From NCBI GenBank assembly GCA_020048935.1, contig JAIFLS010000118.1, forward strand, positions 1-8,384: a stretch of DNA of 8,384 bases. The letters are read 5' to 3'. This stretch comes from a bacterium. Lineage in GTDB: Bacteria > Verrucomicrobiota > Kiritimatiellia > UBA8416. This document shows positions 6,182 to 8,384 of this stretch, piece by piece (the stretch's first letter is position 1; each line of letters begins with the position of its first letter). A program made the translations under genes and the position numbers. Below the pieces are notes generated by a model, which did no database searches, was not told where the DNA came from, and worked only from the letters and a program-made list of their open reading frames with translations.

Positions 6182-8384
6182 TTCTGTTTGCAGGTGCCTT
6201 GATTCTCGTCTGGCTGATAGCGCTAGCGGCAACGGCCATGCATTTGTCCGGGATGCGGTGGCGTGTGTCTTGGGTGGCGGTGTGTGGTTTGCTCATTTGC
6301 CTGTTGCCTGTGTTGCTGTTTCTGTTGCGTCCAGATGAGGAAATGGAGGCGGGAGAGGATCCGGCGGGATACCTGCACAGGGCTATTTCACTCGCACGTG
6401 AACAGCGGCTTGGATTTGTGGATGCCGGGTTGGCTCTGGTGTCTGCCGAAGAACGTCCCCTTTTCCGCTATGGACACGCCGGATTCCTGGCGACGAAGGA
6501 TGCGGTGTTGTGGTCGCCGAATATGCAATCGATGGAGGTCGGTCCGCATTTCCTGCCAGCCTATTCCATTCTATTATCGGTCCCCGTATCGCTTGGATTC
6601 CCTTATGGAGCTTTCTGGATCAGCCCGTTGCTGGCCTTGCTGGGGGCGCTCCTGCTTGGATTGCTGGTCCGGGGGCTGACTGACTCCACATGGGCGGGGT
6701 GGCTCGCCGGCGGGGCTTACCTGCTTAATCCCGTCGCGGCCTGGAATGCCCGCGCTCTCCGGGCGGAATGGCCTGCAGCGGTGCTGGTGTTGGGAGGCCT
6801 CGTGCTGTTGCAGGCATGCTGGACCACGAGTCGGCCGTTGAAAGGCTGGGTTGGTTGGCTGGCGGGGTTTTCTTTTGCCGGAGCCATGCTGTTTCATATC
6901 ACCGCTCTCTATATCCTGTTGCCGGTTATGGTGGTTGTGTTGTGGGATCGTATAAGACAACCGCTGTCATTCTGGATTGGTGTGGCGATGGGTTTTGGAT
7001 TGCTGTTTCTGCAACTCGTCTATGTGAGTGATCCCTATTGTGTTCTGCCGCAGTTCAGCACTTGGCCACGCCGAACGGGGCTCATGGTTGGAGGCAGTCT
7101 GCTGATCGGGCTTCCGCTGGTTGCCGGTAGGCTCTGGCACTGGTGGACCAACAGGACCAATCGGTCGACACGCGGGTTGGCTAAAGGTTTTGGATACCTA
7201 TTGACGATTGGTTTCCTGCTGGTTGTTCTCCTGGCGTGGCTGTATCGGCGTGCCGATGGTGCGATATTCTTCCTTCCGGCACACTACATTAGCCTGACGG
7301 ACGTCAAGGGGGTTGCCCGTTTGTTTTCGCGTTTCTGGTTTGTGGTTATGTTGGCGGGAATTCCCGTGCTGGCCCTAAGGGGTGGGGAGGGGGGGAACGT
7401 TGGCCGGCGGGTTTGCTGTATCCTGTTTCCGGCCGCCTTGGTCGTGGGGTGGATGAACAATTATATGTTCGAGACCCGCAGGCTGTTGCTGGCGTGGATG
7501 CCTCTCGCTATTCTGGCTTCGGTGCTGTTCGGTTGGTGGGTTGCTCGGACTGTCGGTTGGTTGCTGGAACGATATCGTCATACGCCTCGCCGCCTCATGA
7601 TAGAGCGGCTCGTTATGCTGGCGGTTGTCGTATTGTGCATGGTTGCAGGTGTACGGGGGCGGATGCCGCTCTATCGAACATGGAATCACAGGGGCATGTA
7701 TCGGTTCTATAAGGACATCAGTGCGACGGTTCGTCAGCAGGGGGATGTGCTGCTGGCCACGTATACCCAGACCGCCGTGCCTGTGGAACGATTGTCCGGT
7801 CTTCCGTTGCTGCCCGTATCATGGGGATACCGAAGCGAAGAAGAGTTTCGTCGAGCGGAATTGGTATTCAATAGGCTCGTGCAGGATAATCCGGACAAGC
7901 GTTTTCTATTTCTGACCCCGTTTCAAGGGGTGGCGCTGCCTGGTCTGTCCCTGGAGAAGGTTGCGGACTGGCAGTTGCAGTCAGCGAGCCTGGCGCGCGC
8001 CCGACATTCCGTGCCGGATCGGCAAGACCAGAAGACCCGGAGCCTTTCGTTGTATCGGGTGCGCTCGACGATGCCGGATTCGCCCCTTTTTCCCTATGTC
8101 CGTTTGCTGGATGGTGATCGGTTCGGGATCAAGGGGGATGCCAATCTAATGCCTAATCGGCGGATGGAACTCAAGGGTGTTAAGGTGCCTGCGGACGGAT
8201 TGTTATTGGATGCGATATCGCCCTATGAAGCGGGATCGGCAGATCTGTTACTGCTCTTTCTGGCAACCCCCGCTGGCGACGGCAACACGGCCGGTTGGGA
8301 ACTGAAAAGACCTGACGGTACAGTTGCTGTACAGGGGCATCGGATATCGGACAAATGGTCCACCATCATGATTGCAGGTCGCGA
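6178..8384 (+). CDS. Large membrane protein, probable GT-C glycosyltransferase (partial)
   Basis: The frame stays open from TTG 6178 to the window edge, giving at least 735 residues with the C-terminus missing. About a dozen hydrophobic segments fill residues 3-495 (clear ones near 3-22, 31-50, 148-165, 174-186, 200-213, 232-256, 264-282, 302-316, 338-355, 385-400, 412-426, 437-460 and 478-493). A first large external-type loop follows the second segment (51-130) and holds the acidic group RPDEEMEAGED with PAGYLHRA (51-68), the place where GT-C enzymes of the GT39/ArnT/PMT type carry catalytic acids. RAEWPA (195-200) recalls the R/E-P signature of that group. Residues from about 497 onward form a soluble, probably periplasmic domain. 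The gene overlaps the DUF2304-like gene by four bases. Its role is likely transfer of a lipid-linked sugar to a periplasmic acceptor (inference). An O-antigen ligase or other polytopic glycan enzyme is an alternative. Codon use is less GC-rich than in the left-hand genes. Confidence 0.7.
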   Translation, partial: MILFAGALILVWLIALAATAMHLSGMRWRVSWVAVCGLLICLLPVLLFLLRPDEEMEAGEDPAGYLHRAISLAREQRLGFVDAGLALVSAEERPLFRYGHAGFLATKDAVLWSPNMQSMEVGPHFLPAYSILLSVPVSLGFPYGAFWISPLLALLGALLLGLLVRGLTDSTWAGWLAGGAYLLNPVAAWNARALRAEWPAAVLVLGGLVLLQACWTTSRPLKGWVGWLAGFSFAGAMLFHITALYILLPVMVVVLWDRIRQPLSFWIGVAMGFGLLFLQLVYVSDPYCVLPQFSTWPRRTGLMVGGSLLIGLPLVAGRLWHWWTNRTNRSTRGLAKGFGYLLTIGFLLVVLLAWLYRRADGAIFFLPAHYISLTDVKGVARLFSRFWFVVMLAGIPVLALRGGEGGNVGRRVCCILFPAALVVGWMNNYMFETRRLLLAWMPLAILASVLFGWWVARTVGWLLERYRHTPRRLMIERLVMLAVVVLCMVAGVRGRMPLYRTWNHRGMYRFYKDISATVRQQGDVLLATYTQTAVPVERLSGLPLLPVSWGYRSEEEFRRAELVFNRLVQDNPDKRFLFLTPFQGVALPGLSLEKVADWQLQSASLARARHSVPDRQDQKTRSLSLYRVRSTMPDSPLFPYVRLLDGDRFGIKGDANLMPNRRMELKGVKVPADGLLLDAISPYEAGSADLLLLFLATPAGDGNTAGWELKRPDGTVAVQGHRISDKWSTIMIAGR
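7379..7395 (+). repeat. G-rich tract with G-quadruplex pattern, inside the GT-C gene
   Basis: The run is G4-T-G4-A-G7 and codes for part of RGGEGGN (residues 401-407), a short loop between membrane segments. It meets the four-runs-of-three-G pattern with one-base loops, and the G7 is a homopolymer that could slip. Confidence 0.6.

Noticed and set aside
6263..7712. Several short + strand frames (for example 6263-6679, 6768-7031, 7413-7712) as separate genes
   Set aside because: They are alternate-frame readings inside the single long frame opening at TTG 6178, which has continuous membrane-protein character and no internal stop.

Overview
The window looks like chromosome from a GC-rich Gram-negative bacterium. 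The evidence is a lipid A-type late acyltransferase (so an LPS-bearing outer membrane), tightly packed overlapping genes and Shine-Dalgarno sites. The phylum is not settled. The prephenate dehydratase stands alone, without the chorismate mutase domain found on PheA in most gamma- and betaproteobacteria, so another proteobacterial class or a different LPS-bearing phylum is possible. No tRNA, rRNA, CRISPR array, insertion sequence or phage gene is visible.

The layout has three blocks. Block 1 (6-1816, + strand) holds an LpxL/HtrB-like acyltransferase overlapped by a short-chain dehydrogenase/reductase (SDR), and ends in a clear hairpin-plus-T terminator. Block 2 (4641-1902, - strand) holds an OppB/DppB permease and an OppC/DppC permease sharing an ATGA overlap, then a weak terminator, then a monofunctional prephenate dehydratase (PDT plus ACT domains). 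Blocks 1 and 2 converge at about 1784-1901. No substrate-binding protein or transporter ATPase gene accompanies the two permeases. Block 3 (4830 to the right edge, + strand) is divergent from block 2. It encodes a soluble-looking family 2 glycosyltransferase, a DUF2304-like membrane protein and a large multi-membrane protein that resembles a GT-C glycosyltransferase and runs off the window. These three genes are joined by 4-nt stop/start overlaps.

Block 3 is the most interesting part. Its layout fits a three-component lipid-linked glycosylation system. In this model the GT2 enzyme loads a sugar onto a polyprenyl phosphate at the inner face of the membrane. The DUF2304 protein would anchor it or help move the product across. 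The GT-C protein would then transfer the sugar to an acceptor on the periplasmic side. This resembles the GtrA/GtrB/Gtr serotype cassettes but with different parts; the functional model is inference. The large gene was assembled by reading its frame from a TTG start with a strong Shine-Dalgarno at 6162-6169, and it stays open to base 8384. The region from about 4690 rightward is visibly richer in A+T than the left half, which is common for surface-glycan loci.
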